Positions 14,293 through 23,534 of a DNA stretch of 64,000 nt are shown here, one piece after another. The notes beneath the pieces are model-generated. The model was not told the DNA's origin. It saw only the letters and a list, made by a program, of their open reading frames with translations, and searched no databases. The translations under genes were made by a program, and so were the position numbers. Origin of the DNA: GWC2-37-13 sp049323035 (lineage in GTDB: Bacteria; Patescibacteriota; Microgenomatia; UBA1406; GWC2-37-13); the NCBI GenBank assembly GCA_049323035.1, contig JBMOLB010000005.1, positions 868,001 to 932,000 of the forward strand. The letters run 5' to 3'. Every line of letters starts with the position of its first letter. The first letter of the stretch is position 1.

Positions 14293-16656
14293 ATGGAGAC
14301 AATTGACTACCAAATATTCCTGGACCGCCTGATAACCATATCCCTTGCGGCCGTTGCGGCTATCTTGGCTGCCGGACTGACCTTCGTCCTCATATATCTG
14401 GTTGTCATATATTTCAGGCTGAAAAAAAGGGAGGAAATCTCCCTTGAGATGCTGACCCTTGAAGTGCGGATGCCCAAGGATAATGAAATCAAGATAGACG
14501 CCGCCGAACAGATGTTCGCCTCGTTTTCATCCCTCAAAAAATCCGGCATGTTCTCGTTTCTGGAAGTCGACGACGTCATCAGTTTTGAGATAGTCGGCCG
14601 TCCGTCCGACATACGGTTTTATGTGTCGGCGCCAGCCCGGATAATCGATCTGGTTGAAAAGACAATTTATGGGTACTATCCCTCTTGCGACATAAGGCGC
14701 GTCGACGAACCCAATATCTTTACCGAGAACGGTAAGGTGGCATATAGCGCCGTCCATACAAAAGACACCTCATATATGCCGATCAAGATCTACCGCGACA
14801 TTGCCACTGACACCTTATCTTCCCTGACCTCGTCCCTTTCTAAAATGTCCGAGGGCGAGGGGGCTATCATCCAGATTCTCATAAGGCCGGCCGAGGGAAA
14901 ATGGAAGTCGGCAGGGAAGTCCTATGTGTCATCAACCAAAAAAAACGAAGCCAATCCGGAGAAGGCCACCTTCAAAACCGATCCCAAGGTGCTGGAAAGG
15001 ATTGACGACAAATGCTCCAGGCCGGGATTTGAGACCGCCATCCGCTTTGTCGTTTCCTCAACCAATTCGGATATGGCCAATGCCCACCTGAGAAACATCA
15101 AGACGGCATTCTCGCAATTTAACTCAGATCTCAACAGCTTCACGGGCGCGAAACAATTTGTCAAGGCGAGCTTTATGATCAACTTCATCTACAAATTCTT
15201 TCCGGTGATAGAGTTGGCATTCTGGCCGTTCGGCAAAACGATTTCGATCCTTTCATCAGATGAGTTGGCGACAATTTTCCACTTTCCCAACAAGACCGTC
15301 GAGACCCCCCACATCCAGTGGCTCAAAGCAAAAACCGCGCCAGTTTCATCTGAGGTGGCCTCGGATAAGGGAACGTTTATCGGGTCGGGTTACTACCGGG
15401 GAGTCAAAAGGCCGGTCTCGATCGGGTTCGAGGACCGCCGCCGCCACGTTTACATTATCGGTAAAACCGGCGTCGGTAAATCGGTTCTCCTCCAAGATAT
15501 GGCAATTCAAGATATTAAGGCCGGATATGGCGTTTGTGTCATCGACCCCCACGGGGACTTGATCGACAACATCATCAAATACGTTCCAGCATCCCGCGCC
15601 GAGGATGTGATATATTTTGACCCGTCTGATACCGAGCGACCGATGGGCCTTAATCTGCTGGAGGCCAAAAACGAAGACCAGAAACACTTCATATCGACAT
15701 CAATCATCAATTTGATGTACAAGCTTTATGATCCCCAGCGAACCGGCATCATAGGACCCCGTTTTGAGCACGCCGTAAGAAACGCCATGCTTACCGTCAT
15801 GAGCGATCCGGGAACCACTTTCGTCGAAATCGTCAGGGTTTTGACCGACCCCAAGTACGTCCAGGAACTTTTGCCCAAGGTCCAGGACCCCATCGTCCGC
15901 CGTTACTGGACCGACCAGATAGCCCAGACATCAGACTTTCACAAATCGGAGGTCTTGGATTATATCGTTTCAAAATTCGGCCGCTTCGTCACCAATAAGA
16001 CCATGAGAAACATCATCGGCCAGTCGCAATCGGCCTTTGATTTCAGGCGTGTTATGGACGAGGGAAAAATACTTTTGATCAATCTTTCAAAGGGAAAACT
16101 CGGCGAGGAAAATTCGTCTTTTCTGGGACTGGTCCTGATACCGAAAATCCTTGTCGCCGCCATGAGCCGCCAGGAAATTCCCGAAGAAAAGCGCCGCGAT
16201 TTCTTTTTGTACGTTGACGAGTTCCAGAACTTCGCCACGCCTGATTTTGCCACCATCCTGTCTGAGGCACGTAAATATCATCTGAATTTGACGGTGGCAA
16301 ACCAGTTCATCGGCCAGATGGACGAGGAAGTGAAAAATGCCGTTTTCGGAAACGTCGGTTCGCTCATTTCCTTCCGGGTCGGCGTCACCGATGCCTCGTA
16401 TCTCCAGCGCGAGTATCAGCCGATATTCGGCGAATCCGATCTCATAAACATCGAAAGATTCCACGCCTATATGAAAACCATCGTCGACAACGAACCGGTG
16501 CCCCCATTCTCGGTCGACATGACCAAGGATCTCAAAAAATACAAAGCCGGGGCCAACGAAACGGTAGCCCAGGCCATTATCCAGCTTTCAAGATTAAAAT
16601 TTGGCAAACCCCGTGAATTAGTAGAGGCTGAAGTATCGCAGCGCGCCAGACTATAA
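14293..16656 (+). CDS. VirD4/TraD-type coupling ATPase
   Basis: 787 aa. One N-terminal membrane helix (about residues 14-42), a long domain typical of CPR coupling-type proteins, then a RecA-like motor. Walker A is IIGKTGVGKS near 388-397, followed by CVIDPHGDL. Walker B is FFLYVDEFQNF near 637, with the TVANQFIGQM stretch after it, as in TraG/TraD C-terminal domains. Such ATPases deliver DNA or protein to type IV secretion machinery. The PrgI/TraC/VirB4 genes at 3297-6535 are the likely partners. Short AT-rich -10-like boxes (TATACT 14270-14275, TATAGT 14282-14287) precede the ATG. Confidence 0.88.
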   Translation: METIDYQIFLDRLITISLAAVAAILAAGLTFVLIYLVVIYFRLKKREEISLEMLTLEVRMPKDNEIKIDAAEQMFASFSSLKKSGMFSFLEVDDVISFEIVGRPSDIRFYVSAPARIIDLVEKTIYGYYPSCDIRRVDEPNIFTENGKVAYSAVHTKDTSYMPIKIYRDIATDTLSSLTSSLSKMSEGEGAIIQILIRPAEGKWKSAGKSYVSSTKKNEANPEKATFKTDPKVLERIDDKCSRPGFETAIRFVVSSTNSDMANAHLRNIKTAFSQFNSDLNSFTGAKQFVKASFMINFIYKFFPVIELAFWPFGKTISILSSDELATIFHFPNKTVETPHIQWLKAKTAPVSSEVASDKGTFIGSGYYRGVKRPVSIGFEDRRRHVYIIGKTGVGKSVLLQDMAIQDIKAGYGVCVIDPHGDLIDNIIKYVPASRAEDVIYFDPSDTERPMGLNLLEAKNEDQKHFISTSIINLMYKLYDPQRTGIIGPRFEHAVRNAMLTVMSDPGTTFVEIVRVLTDPKYVQELLPKVQDPIVRRYWTDQIAQTSDFHKSEVLDYIVSKFGRFVTNKTMRNIIGQSQSAFDFRRVMDEGKILLINLSKGKLGEENSSFLGLVLIPKILVAAMSRQEIPEEKRRDFFLYVDEFQNFATPDFATILSEARKYHLNLTVANQFIGQMDEEVKNAVFGNVGSLISFRVGVTDASYLQREYQPIFGESDLINIERFHAYMKTIVDNEPVPPFSVDMTKDLKKYKAGANETVAQAIIQLSRLKFGKPRELVEAEVSQRARL

Positions 16657-16662
16657 TTCCAA

Positions 16663-17367
16663 ATGCTAACAAACTTCAAGGCAAAACTCACCGATAAAAC
16701 CCGCTTGGTCAATAACGTATATTTTTTTTCCTTCACCCTGATAGAGCCCGACCGCTTGGATTTTTTGCCCGGGCAATACATGATGCTCAAGGTCCCGAAG
16801 GGGACGGGTTACGTTTCCAGGTTGTATTCGATTGCCTCGCCTCCCAACATGAAAAGTTCTTTTGACCTGATCATAGAAATTGTTCCCAATGGCTTGGGGT
16901 CAACCTATATAGACAATGTCCAAATTGGAGGAGAGATTGATTTTATGGGTCCGGGAGGTATATTCCTGGTCAAGGATCCCGGCAAGAGAAAAATATTTTT
17001 GGTTACCGGTACCGGGATTGCTCCCGTCAGGTCAATGCTTTTTCAAGGCATGCAAAACTACGAACTTTTTTGGGGCCTAAGGAATTACGAGGACATTTAT
17101 CTTTTTGGCGAGTTGAAAAAATATAATCCCAAAATATGTTTTTCCAGGGAACCAAACCTTGATTCCATCCCGGCGGAGGACCGCCAATATTTTGACCTTG
17201 GCCACGTCGACGCCTGCTTTGAAAAATCGCACGGCAATTTATCCGCCGAGGCACTAAATGGCCTTGAATTTTACTTATGCGGAGGAAGACAGGTAGTCGA
17301 GTCCTTACGATTGAAGCTGTTGGATAAAGGGGTTCCGCGGGAAAATATCCATTTCGAGAAATTCTAA
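16663..17367 (+). CDS. Ferredoxin/flavodoxin-NADP reductase-type flavoprotein
   Basis: 234 aa. FNR-like fold: the FAD-binding motif SRLYSIAS (RxYS) near residues 46-53 and the NAD(P)-binding motif VTGTGIAPVRSM near 112-123. The C-terminus FYLCGGRQVV and HFEKF also match the family. It moves electrons between NAD(P)H and a one-electron carrier in the cytoplasm; the partner is not in the window. TATAAT at 16652-16657, overlapping the previous stop codon, ends five bases before the ATG, so the gene may have its own leaderless transcript. It is convergent with PBP2, one base apart. Confidence 0.85.
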   Translation: MLTNFKAKLTDKTRLVNNVYFFSFTLIEPDRLDFLPGQYMMLKVPKGTGYVSRLYSIASPPNMKSSFDLIIEIVPNGLGSTYIDNVQIGGEIDFMGPGGIFLVKDPGKRKIFLVTGTGIAPVRSMLFQGMQNYELFWGLRNYEDIYLFGELKKYNPKICFSREPNLDSIPAEDRQYFDLGHVDACFEKSHGNLSAEALNGLEFYLCGGRQVVESLRLKLLDKGVPRENIHFEKF

Positions 17368-17368
17368 C

Positions 17369-18976
17369 CTATTGGGATCTTTCAAAAAATGTTTTGAGAA
17401 GCTCCTTGGCAACCGGTCCGGCAATATCCGATCCCTGTCCGCCTTCCTCAACCAATACCGTCAACGCGATTTTGGGGTTATCGTATGGGGCAAATACCGT
17501 TATCCAGGCGTGAGGATTGCCTGATGCCCCATGCGATTCGGCAGTCCCTGTTTTACAGCCGGTCTGGATAGATTTTCCGTTGGCCTTGAAGTCAAACAGG
17601 GGCCAGCCAGTTCCGCCGGTTGAACAAGCCCGCTTCATCCCTTCCCTGATAAGCGACATCGTTTCAGGAGAGATGGGCAGCTTCCTGCAGTCGGGCGTAG
17701 AATCCTTAAGAAGGCGCGGTTTACACAGATGTCCGCCGTTGGCAAATGCGTCCGTTACGACGAGCGTCTGCATGGGTGTTGCAGTCACGTATCCTTGACC
17801 GATCGACAGATTATATGTATCGCCGGTATACCAGCGATCATTCATTTCCACCTGCTTCCAGAAAGGGTTTGGAATTAGTCCTACCTCTTCGTTCATCCCG
17901 ATTCCTGTCTGTTTTCCGTAACCTAAAATTTCCGCCCATTTTTTTATCTTGTCTTCTCCGGTTTTTTCTCCGGCCAAATAAAAATAGATGTCGTTGGATC
18001 TCTGTATTGCCTTAACGATGTTGACCATCCCTTCGGTTTTTCCATACTGCAGGAAATACCAATTGCCGAACTTCAATGATCCCGCAGTCACGACACCGGT
18101 ATCGTTAAATTCAGTTTTTTCGGTCACCGCCTTTTCTTCAAGCGCGGCCGTGGCGATCGCCAGTTTAAAAATAGAGCCTGGGGCATAGACGCCTTCCAGG
18201 GCCCGGTCAAAAAGCGGTTGTTCAGGGTCGGTAAGATATCTTTCGATATTCAACGAGTTTTGGTCTTCAAAGTCCTGGACGTTGTAGCTTGGGGAAGAAA
18301 CCATCGCCAGTATTTCGCCGGTTGAGGGGATGTTGGCGACGATAGCGCCTTTTTTGTCCTTCAAAAGCTCGAGGGCCTTTTTCTGGAGTTCCAGGTCAAC
18401 GGCCAAAGTGATGTTTTTGCCGGGCGTCGGCGGAATGACGTTTAAAGTCCTCAAAAATTTTCCCATAGCGTCGACCTCGATAAGTTTTTTGCCGGCCATA
18501 CCCCTGAGATCGCAGTCAAATATTTTTTCGGCACCCTTTTTCCCTACTTTGTCCCCAGGTTTTATCTTGTATACGCAGTTATCCTGTTTGATATCCTGCG
18601 GGTCGGCGACCTGCCTGTATCCTATTAGGTGGGCAACGGCGGTTGGTTCGAAATACATCCTTTGCGACGCGATTCTTGCGGAATTTTCTTCGACGCTTGG
18701 TTCACGATTCCTGGCAATGACAAATCCTTTCCGGTCGGTGATTTGGCCTCGCGGCGCTTCGATGGTTACTTCCCTTATCCGATTTTCGTCTGATAAATTT
18801 CTGTAATATTCACCCTTTACAACCGTCAACTGAAAGAGTCTTAGGCCCAAAACTATGAAAAATACGGCAATCAAAAAGAAAAAGACAAAAAAAATCGCTT
18901 CGGACGGACGGCCGTCGTCGTAGCCGAAGCGCATATTGCTTATACGCGCCTTTTCAAAGATTGGGATTTTATTCAT
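17369..18976 (-). CDS. mrdA: Penicillin-binding protein 2 (peptidoglycan transpeptidase)
   Basis: 535 aa class B PBP. One N-terminal membrane helix (about 27-50), dimerisation domain with EAPRGQITDRKG near residue 73, then the transpeptidase domain. The active-site motifs are SIFK (serine near 266), SND in the 'QRSNDIYFY' stretch, and KTGTAES near 477. It cross-links peptidoglycan outside the membrane during cell elongation. The start overlaps the membrane glycosyltransferase upstream by four bases. FtsI-type PBP3 is the alternative; length and motifs favour PBP2. Confidence 0.9.
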   Translation of the reverse strand: MNKIPIFEKARISNMRFGYDDGRPSEAIFFVFFFLIAVFFIVLGLRLFQLTVVKGEYYRNLSDENRIREVTIEAPRGQITDRKGFVIARNREPSVEENSARIASQRMYFEPTAVAHLIGYRQVADPQDIKQDNCVYKIKPGDKVGKKGAEKIFDCDLRGMAGKKLIEVDAMGKFLRTLNVIPPTPGKNITLAVDLELQKKALELLKDKKGAIVANIPSTGEILAMVSSPSYNVQDFEDQNSLNIERYLTDPEQPLFDRALEGVYAPGSIFKLAIATAALEEKAVTEKTEFNDTGVVTAGSLKFGNWYFLQYGKTEGMVNIVKAIQRSNDIYFYLAGEKTGEDKIKKWAEILGYGKQTGIGMNEEVGLIPNPFWKQVEMNDRWYTGDTYNLSIGQGYVTATPMQTLVVTDAFANGGHLCKPRLLKDSTPDCRKLPISPETMSLIREGMKRACSTGGTGWPLFDFKANGKSIQTGCKTGTAESHGASGNPHAWITVFAPYDNPKIALTVLVEEGGQGSDIAGPVAKELLKTFFERSQ

Positions 18977-20109
18977 GAAACGAAATACCCTTGGACAAAA
19001 TAGGCAACCATGAAAACATGAAATAGCAAAAGGACAAGGGCAAGGAATATTTTAGCCCATTTGCTTTTTATTTCGGCAAGATAAAGAAAAAATGATACGG
19101 AAAGAAGTGCGTATCGGGGGACCGACGAAAGAGTCCCAGTCAAGGTTGGCAAGATTATATTGGCCAATGAAAAGAGATTCAGCCCCAGTCGTTCGTAGTT
19201 CACAACCTTGACTCCTAGTTTTTTGACCAATTTTACCTGCTTAAAAAAATCCATAACGAGGATCATAAAGACGAAGTTGAACAAAACGAATTCAAATACC
19301 GATATGAAATAGCGGAAATCGTGGTTGGCGGTTACGAATATTTTTAGATAACGCCAGTACACTTGCGGCAAAAGAATCAAATGAGTGGACCTATTGGCGC
19401 CAAATGCAGGTTGTGATGAAAGGAAGTACAACGGGTCTCCGGTTGTTTGCCAAAGATAAAGGCAATATGTTGCCAAGCCGAGAAGAGGCGCAAAAATAAC
19501 GTAAAGGGATTTTTTTGCGCGGCTGAAAATCCAATGGATTCCGATCGGAATTATCAGGAAGACACCCACCAGCCTGGTGAGCGCTGCCAAAAAAGCGGAC
19601 GCCGCCGACAGGGGATAGTTTTTGTTTCTCAAGAAATACAGGCAGCCAAGAAAAAGCAGGAAGAACAGCCCTTCATTGTAAACGGCGCCGAAAAAAAATG
19701 ACATGGGATACGAGAATATAAGCAAAAGAAGCCATAAATTATATTTGACCCCGGTTGCTTTATATATAATAAACAGGCCCAAAAGAAACGAAAAATTCGA
19801 CAAAAACAGTCCCGCGATCAGGCCGTTATTGAAAAAAACCGGCGTCAGGTATTTGATCAGAAGAGGGAAAAGCGGGAAGAACGCCTGTTCGAACTGCGAG
19901 TAGCCGTTCCTGGCGATGAGGAGGTAATGGATGCCGTCAAAATTAGCCATGGCGCTTATGAACCGCGGCATGTGAAAACTCGCCAGTTGGTCTCTATACG
20001 GAAAAAAACCCAGGTATGGCACCGTAAGAAGCGCCCCGGAGATGACGATCATGCCCATCGCCTTGAAAAATATGAAAATGTAGGCCGTCTTCAATATGTT
20101 TTTATCCAT
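18973..20109 (-). CDS. PIG-V-like membrane mannosyltransferase
   Basis: 378 aa with about nine to ten membrane helices. The first loop holds FDGIHYLLIARNGY followed by AFFPLFPLL, the signature of PIG-V/GT-C mannosyltransferases that use polyprenyl-phosphate sugars. In bacteria such enzymes glycosylate cell-surface proteins or lipids. AGGA before the ATG supports the start. It is coupled to PBP2 by a four-base overlap. The sugar donor and acceptor are not known. Confidence 0.75.
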   Translation of the reverse strand: MDKNILKTAYIFIFFKAMGMIVISGALLTVPYLGFFPYRDQLASFHMPRFISAMANFDGIHYLLIARNGYSQFEQAFFPLFPLLIKYLTPVFFNNGLIAGLFLSNFSFLLGLFIIYKATGVKYNLWLLLLIFSYPMSFFFGAVYNEGLFFLLFLGCLYFLRNKNYPLSAASAFLAALTRLVGVFLIIPIGIHWIFSRAKKSLYVIFAPLLGLATYCLYLWQTTGDPLYFLSSQPAFGANRSTHLILLPQVYWRYLKIFVTANHDFRYFISVFEFVLFNFVFMILVMDFFKQVKLVKKLGVKVVNYERLGLNLFSLANIILPTLTGTLSSVPRYALLSVSFFLYLAEIKSKWAKIFLALVLLLFHVFMVAYFVQGYFVS

Positions 20110-20184
20110 ACATCATTCCTAAGTAAATTTTATCACCATTCTCGCTTTTGAGAGATAACACACGTGAAGAGGGTATCAATAATT

Positions 20185-21045
20185 TTAAATTATTAAGATA
20201 ATGAGCCCTAAAATAACACCAACTATTCCGATAAATTTCTTAACGGAAAATTCGTCTTTGAATAGAACAGACGCAGCGATTGTAACCGCCGATATGGAAC
20301 TTGCATTTATGGCATTTACGTATCCAATGTTGGGTGACTTATCTATCGCGACAAACATGAAGTAGTTGAAAGAAGAAAAAAACACTCCTATGGCCACCAT
20401 CAAAGCCAAAACTCTCGGACTAAAGTTATTTATTTTCTTTTTTTTGACAATTATTTCTCCAAGAGCATAGGCGGTTATGAAAACAGAAAGATATAGAAGT
20501 CTCTGCGGAACGGTCACACCGATTGTGAAGACGTATTTGGACCCAATAGACAGTATCCCCCAACCAAAAAATGCAACAAAAGCCAGTGGAAGCCACTTTG
20601 GATCATACAATTTATGTGGTTTACTTTTGCCTACCATGATCAGAACCGAAAAGCCGACAATCAATATAATGGCGAAAGCCGACTTGAGGGTTAATGGGGA
20701 GGAGAAGAATAGCACAGCCACAAGGGTTGTAAAAACAACATAACTTTTTGAAATCATCAGACTGTATCCGGGATTGGGTGCGTATTTTATACTTTCGAAT
20801 GAGGCCACATTTGGCAGGTAGCTTCCAAAAATTGAAAGCAAAAATATTATCAGTAAACCCTGCCAACTTATGGCCAATGAATCTTTTTGTGCGTGAGCAA
20901 TGAGGAAATACAGGACTATGGCGACGGAGGAAGAGGAAAAGTTGATAAATTCAGTTGGAAGCTTTATTAATGAAGCCTTTCTTGCCAGGGAATAGAATAC
21001 AACGGATGAAGCGAACATCAGCGAACTTGCGGTAATCCAATGCAT
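20185..21045 (-). CDS. EamA-type drug/metabolite transporter
   Basis: 286 aa with ten predicted membrane helices in two five-helix halves, the DMT/EamA pattern. The end of each half shows the conserved glycine-rich last helix (IVGFSVLIMVGK; IGVVLGLIILII). The substrate cannot be predicted. TATAAT on the minus strand (21066-21061) lies 15 bases before the ATG. It is a stand-alone gene, divergent from tRNA-Pro. Confidence 0.8.
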   Translation of the reverse strand: MHWITASSLMFASSVVFYSLARKASLIKLPTEFINFSSSSVAIVLYFLIAHAQKDSLAISWQGLLIIFLLSIFGSYLPNVASFESIKYAPNPGYSLMISKSYVVFTTLVAVLFFSSPLTLKSAFAIILIVGFSVLIMVGKSKPHKLYDPKWLPLAFVAFFGWGILSIGSKYVFTIGVTVPQRLLYLSVFITAYALGEIIVKKKKINNFSPRVLALMVAIGVFFSSFNYFMFVAIDKSPNIGYVNAINASSISAVTIAASVLFKDEFSVKKFIGIVGVILGLIILII

Positions 21046-21096
21046 ATATATTGTCTTATTATTATAATCAATATTTGATAGAATAGAGCAGAAATA

Positions 21097-21170
21097 CGGG
21101 GCGTAGCTTAGATGGCTAAAGCGTCAGGCTGGGGGTCTGAAGACCGTGGGTTCAAGTCCCGCCGCCCCGA
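21097..21170 (+). tRNA. tRNA-Pro (anticodon GGG)
   Basis: 74 nt cloverleaf. The acceptor CGGGGCG/CGCCCCG pairs perfectly, with the C1-G72 pair typical of bacterial tRNA-Pro. The anticodon stem TCAGG/TCTGA closes loop CTGGGGG with anticodon GGG, and the T arm is GTGGG-TTCAAGT-CCCGC. Discriminator A; CCA not encoded. Confidence 0.95.
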
Positions 21171-21195
21171 CATTTGGAAACTGTAAAATAATAGA

Positions 21196-21990
21196 ATGTC
21201 AGTCAAAACACACTCCATATTATCCAAAAAAATCGACATATTTTTCCTAGTCGTTTCTCCGTTAATCGCAACCTTCATCTCCCTGTATTTCAGGGTAAAT
21301 TACATAACCAATATATTTTTGTATTTCGGCTTACCCGCATTATATCTGTCGGTCAGGAACAAGCACGCAATCATAAAATCAACGGTGTTTTCCTTGATAA
21401 TAGGAGTTGTCGCCGCTTTTTTGATTGATTATGTCGCAACCTTCAGCAACTCTTGGCTGATATTAAGTACGGTTTTTCATTTACGCGTTTTAAATATCGT
21501 TCCCATAGAGGACATAATCTGGGGATTCCTCGTCGTATATGATACGGTCATGTTCTATGAACACCTGTTGGACAAAGGCAGGCATAATTTAAAGGACACC
21601 AAGGTAAAATACCTGGTTATTTTGACGATATTTTTATTGATCGTGTTTTTGTTGGTCTATTGGTTCAATCCAGCAGTCGCCTACGTCAAATACTTCTATT
21701 TTTATGCAGGAATAGCGGTCATGTTGTTACCTGTGGTTTCCTACTTATCGTTTTTTCCAAGATTGATCTCAAAGTTTATAAAGGCAGGCACGTATTTTTT
21801 TGTTGTCTCGGTCCTTTACGAATTCACGGGGTTGTATTTAAACCAGTGGACTTTTACCGGAAATAATTTCATCGGTTGGATTAAGATTCTTGGCCTGGCG
21901 ATTCCATTCGAAGAGGTGTTTTTTTACCTGATTCTTTTTAATGTCTGCATACTAAGTTATTACGAGTTCTTTTATGATGACAATAAATGA
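21196..21990 (+). CDS. Lycopene-cyclase-domain integral membrane protein
   Basis: 264 aa with about seven membrane helices. Two repeats of the CrtYc/CrtYd-type motif are visible: VPIEDIIWGF near residue 100 and IPFEEVFFYLILFN near 237, each with the conserved Pro-x-Glu-Glu/Asp core, plus the LNQWTFTGN segment before the second. The domain is known from heterodimeric lycopene beta-cyclases. No phytoene synthase or desaturase occurs in this window, so a carotenoid role is uncertain. TAAAAT six bases before the ATG suggests a leaderless transcript or read-through from tRNA-Pro. Confidence 0.7.
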   Translation: MSVKTHSILSKKIDIFFLVVSPLIATFISLYFRVNYITNIFLYFGLPALYLSVRNKHAIIKSTVFSLIIGVVAAFLIDYVATFSNSWLILSTVFHLRVLNIVPIEDIIWGFLVVYDTVMFYEHLLDKGRHNLKDTKVKYLVILTIFLLIVFLLVYWFNPAVAYVKYFYFYAGIAVMLLPVVSYLSFFPRLISKFIKAGTYFFVVSVLYEFTGLYLNQWTFTGNNFIGWIKILGLAIPFEEVFFYLILFNVCILSYYEFFYDDNK

Positions 21991-22081
21991 GATGGTATCT
22001 TATCGAGTCAGGGCCTTAATTATTTTTGCTTCGCGCTGATATCCAGGCAAACTTTCCCTGGTTCATACTATAATTAGTCTA

Positions 22082-22567
22082 ATGAAAACAGTTGTGGTTC
22101 CCGTGGAAAAACCAAGCGAAGTGAATTTCATTCTCGCGCAATCGCATTTTATAAAAACGGTGGAGGACTGTTATGAAACCCTGGTCGAAGCCGTGCCCGG
22201 CATAAAATTTGGTTTGGCTTTTTGTGAAGCCTCGGGACCTAGAAAAATACGGTTTTCAGGCACCGACCGGGAAATGACGGAGTTGGCCAAGAAGAACGCC
22301 CTTAAAATCGGCGCCGGCCACTCGCTTTTGATTTTTCTTGAAAATGCCTTTCCTGTAAACATCCTGAACCGGATAAAAAACCTGTCAGAGGTGACAAGGA
22401 TATACTGCGCCACCGCCAACCCCGTAGAGGTAATTTTGGGTGAAACAGACCAAGGCAGGGGGATACTGGGCGTGGTTGACGGCCTGCCGCCCAAAGGGTT
22501 TGAAACGGATGAAGAAAAAAAAGAAAGAATCGACTTCCTGCGTAAGATCGGCTACAAGACGGTATAA
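22082..22567 (+). CDS. Adenosine-specific kinase family protein
   Basis: 161 aa, the size of the small archaeal-type adenosine-specific kinase family (PF04008). Family features are FGLAFCEASG near residues 43-52, IGAGHSLLIFL near 79, YCATANPVEVI near 106, and GRGILGVVDGLPPKGFE near 123. Members bind adenosine or AMP and are thought to salvage nucleosides in the cytoplasm. TATAAT (22069-22074) ends seven bases before the ATG. The HD-domain gene follows nine bases later, probably in the same transcript. Confidence 0.85.
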   Translation: MKTVVVPVEKPSEVNFILAQSHFIKTVEDCYETLVEAVPGIKFGLAFCEASGPRKIRFSGTDREMTELAKKNALKIGAGHSLLIFLENAFPVNILNRIKNLSEVTRIYCATANPVEVILGETDQGRGILGVVDGLPPKGFETDEEKKERIDFLRKIGYKTV

Positions 22568-22576
22568 TCTTCATCT

Positions 22577-23434
22577 ATGTCTGAATATAGGAGGAGATAT
22601 TACCATCCGGACAACCTCTTGATAAACGAAGCAAGAAGAACAATCAGCAACAAAAGGAGCAATCCTCATAAAGAACAATTGTTCGCTCTGGCGAAAAAAT
22701 CCAGAATAGCCAAGGTGGCCGGATTAATGGAACTTTTGTCTCGACATCACCGCAATACCTTTATCCACTCTTTCGAGGATGCATTTTTGGCCGTTAGTTT
22801 GGCCCACGGAATTTTCGGGGAACCAAATACTGCCAATCTGGCGGGTTACGTGGAATTATTCGAGGACGGACTTCTTCACGATATCGGAAAACTAGGAGTT
22901 CCCCAGGAACTCCTCAACGTCGAAGACAGGTCTTCCCTGAAAGAAGACGACAGAAAAATAATAAGAATGCACGGGGCGTATGGCGGGGCAATCCTTAATT
23001 TAGTGGGTTTGAAAAGCCGGACCTACATAAGCTACGAACATGATTTGGCAAGTGGTACAGAAAAGAGCTGGCGGGGGATTGTCGATTTGGATTCAAGGCA
23101 TGAACTGACTGAAATCGTCAGTCTGGCCGATCTTGTAGGGGGGTTGATGGATCCCCGCAGACCGTACCATCCGGCGGTAGACGAGAGTCATATTGCCTGG
23201 GTAATTGATGTGAAGGGGCAACAGGGAGTTTTCTCCTCGGGACTTGTAAAGGCATTTAAAGAACGGATTTCCGCAAAGAGTCTCTATCCTCCCTTTACGA
23301 TCGATGATTACCGCAAAAATAAACTATTCATGGCCTTGGTAAGTAAATACGGATTGGGGGAATTGTTTGAAACCGCAATCTCGGAAGACCGATTGACAAG
23401 GCAAAAAAGTAATACTAAAATTGATGGATCATGA
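22577..23434 (+). CDS. HD-domain (HD-GYP-like) phosphohydrolase
   Basis: 285 aa. Metal-binding residues of an HD domain are His64, the HD pair His101-Asp102 in LLHDIGKLGVP, His132 in RMHGAYGGAIL and His155 in SYEHD. The order and spacing resemble HD-GYP phosphodiesterases, but the GYP motif itself is not found and the C-terminal part (about 200-285) is unassigned. It may hydrolyse a nucleotide or cyclic dinucleotide. A terminator-like hairpin follows before gatC. Confidence 0.75.
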   Translation: MSEYRRRYYHPDNLLINEARRTISNKRSNPHKEQLFALAKKSRIAKVAGLMELLSRHHRNTFIHSFEDAFLAVSLAHGIFGEPNTANLAGYVELFEDGLLHDIGKLGVPQELLNVEDRSSLKEDDRKIIRMHGAYGGAILNLVGLKSRTYISYEHDLASGTEKSWRGIVDLDSRHELTEIVSLADLVGGLMDPRRPYHPAVDESHIAWVIDVKGQQGVFSSGLVKAFKERISAKSLYPPFTIDDYRKNKLFMALVSKYGLGELFETAISEDRLTRQKSNTKIDGS

Positions 23435-23463
23435 AAACATCGGCTACCAATCAACAGCAAGAT

Positions 23464-23523
23464 CTCCTCTAACGGGAGGCTTGTGTTTTGGTATTAGCAC
23501 TCGCCTCCGGGCGAGTTTTTTTA
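23464..23523 (+). terminator. Terminator, possibly attenuator, before gatC
   Basis: Stem ACTCGCC/GGCGAGT (23499-23505 with 23510-23516) is followed by T7. Upstream GGAGGC (23475-23480) can either close a hairpin with CTCC (23464-23467) or pair with GCCTCC (23503-23508) inside the terminator, so two exclusive folds exist. It may simply end the HD transcript: TATAAA at 23522-23527, seven bases before the gatC ATG, could start a new leaderless one. Confidence 0.7.
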
Positions 23524-23534
23524 TAAAATAACAT

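Noticed and set aside
22043..22060. CCAGG/CCTGG inverted repeat before the adenosine-specific kinase gene as an operator
   Set aside because: Five-base arms with a nine-base gap occur often by chance; no second copy was found.
23464..23523. T-box riboswitch before gatC
   Set aside because: No T-box sequence (AGGGUGGNACCGCG-like) or specifier loop is visible, and the leader is too short.
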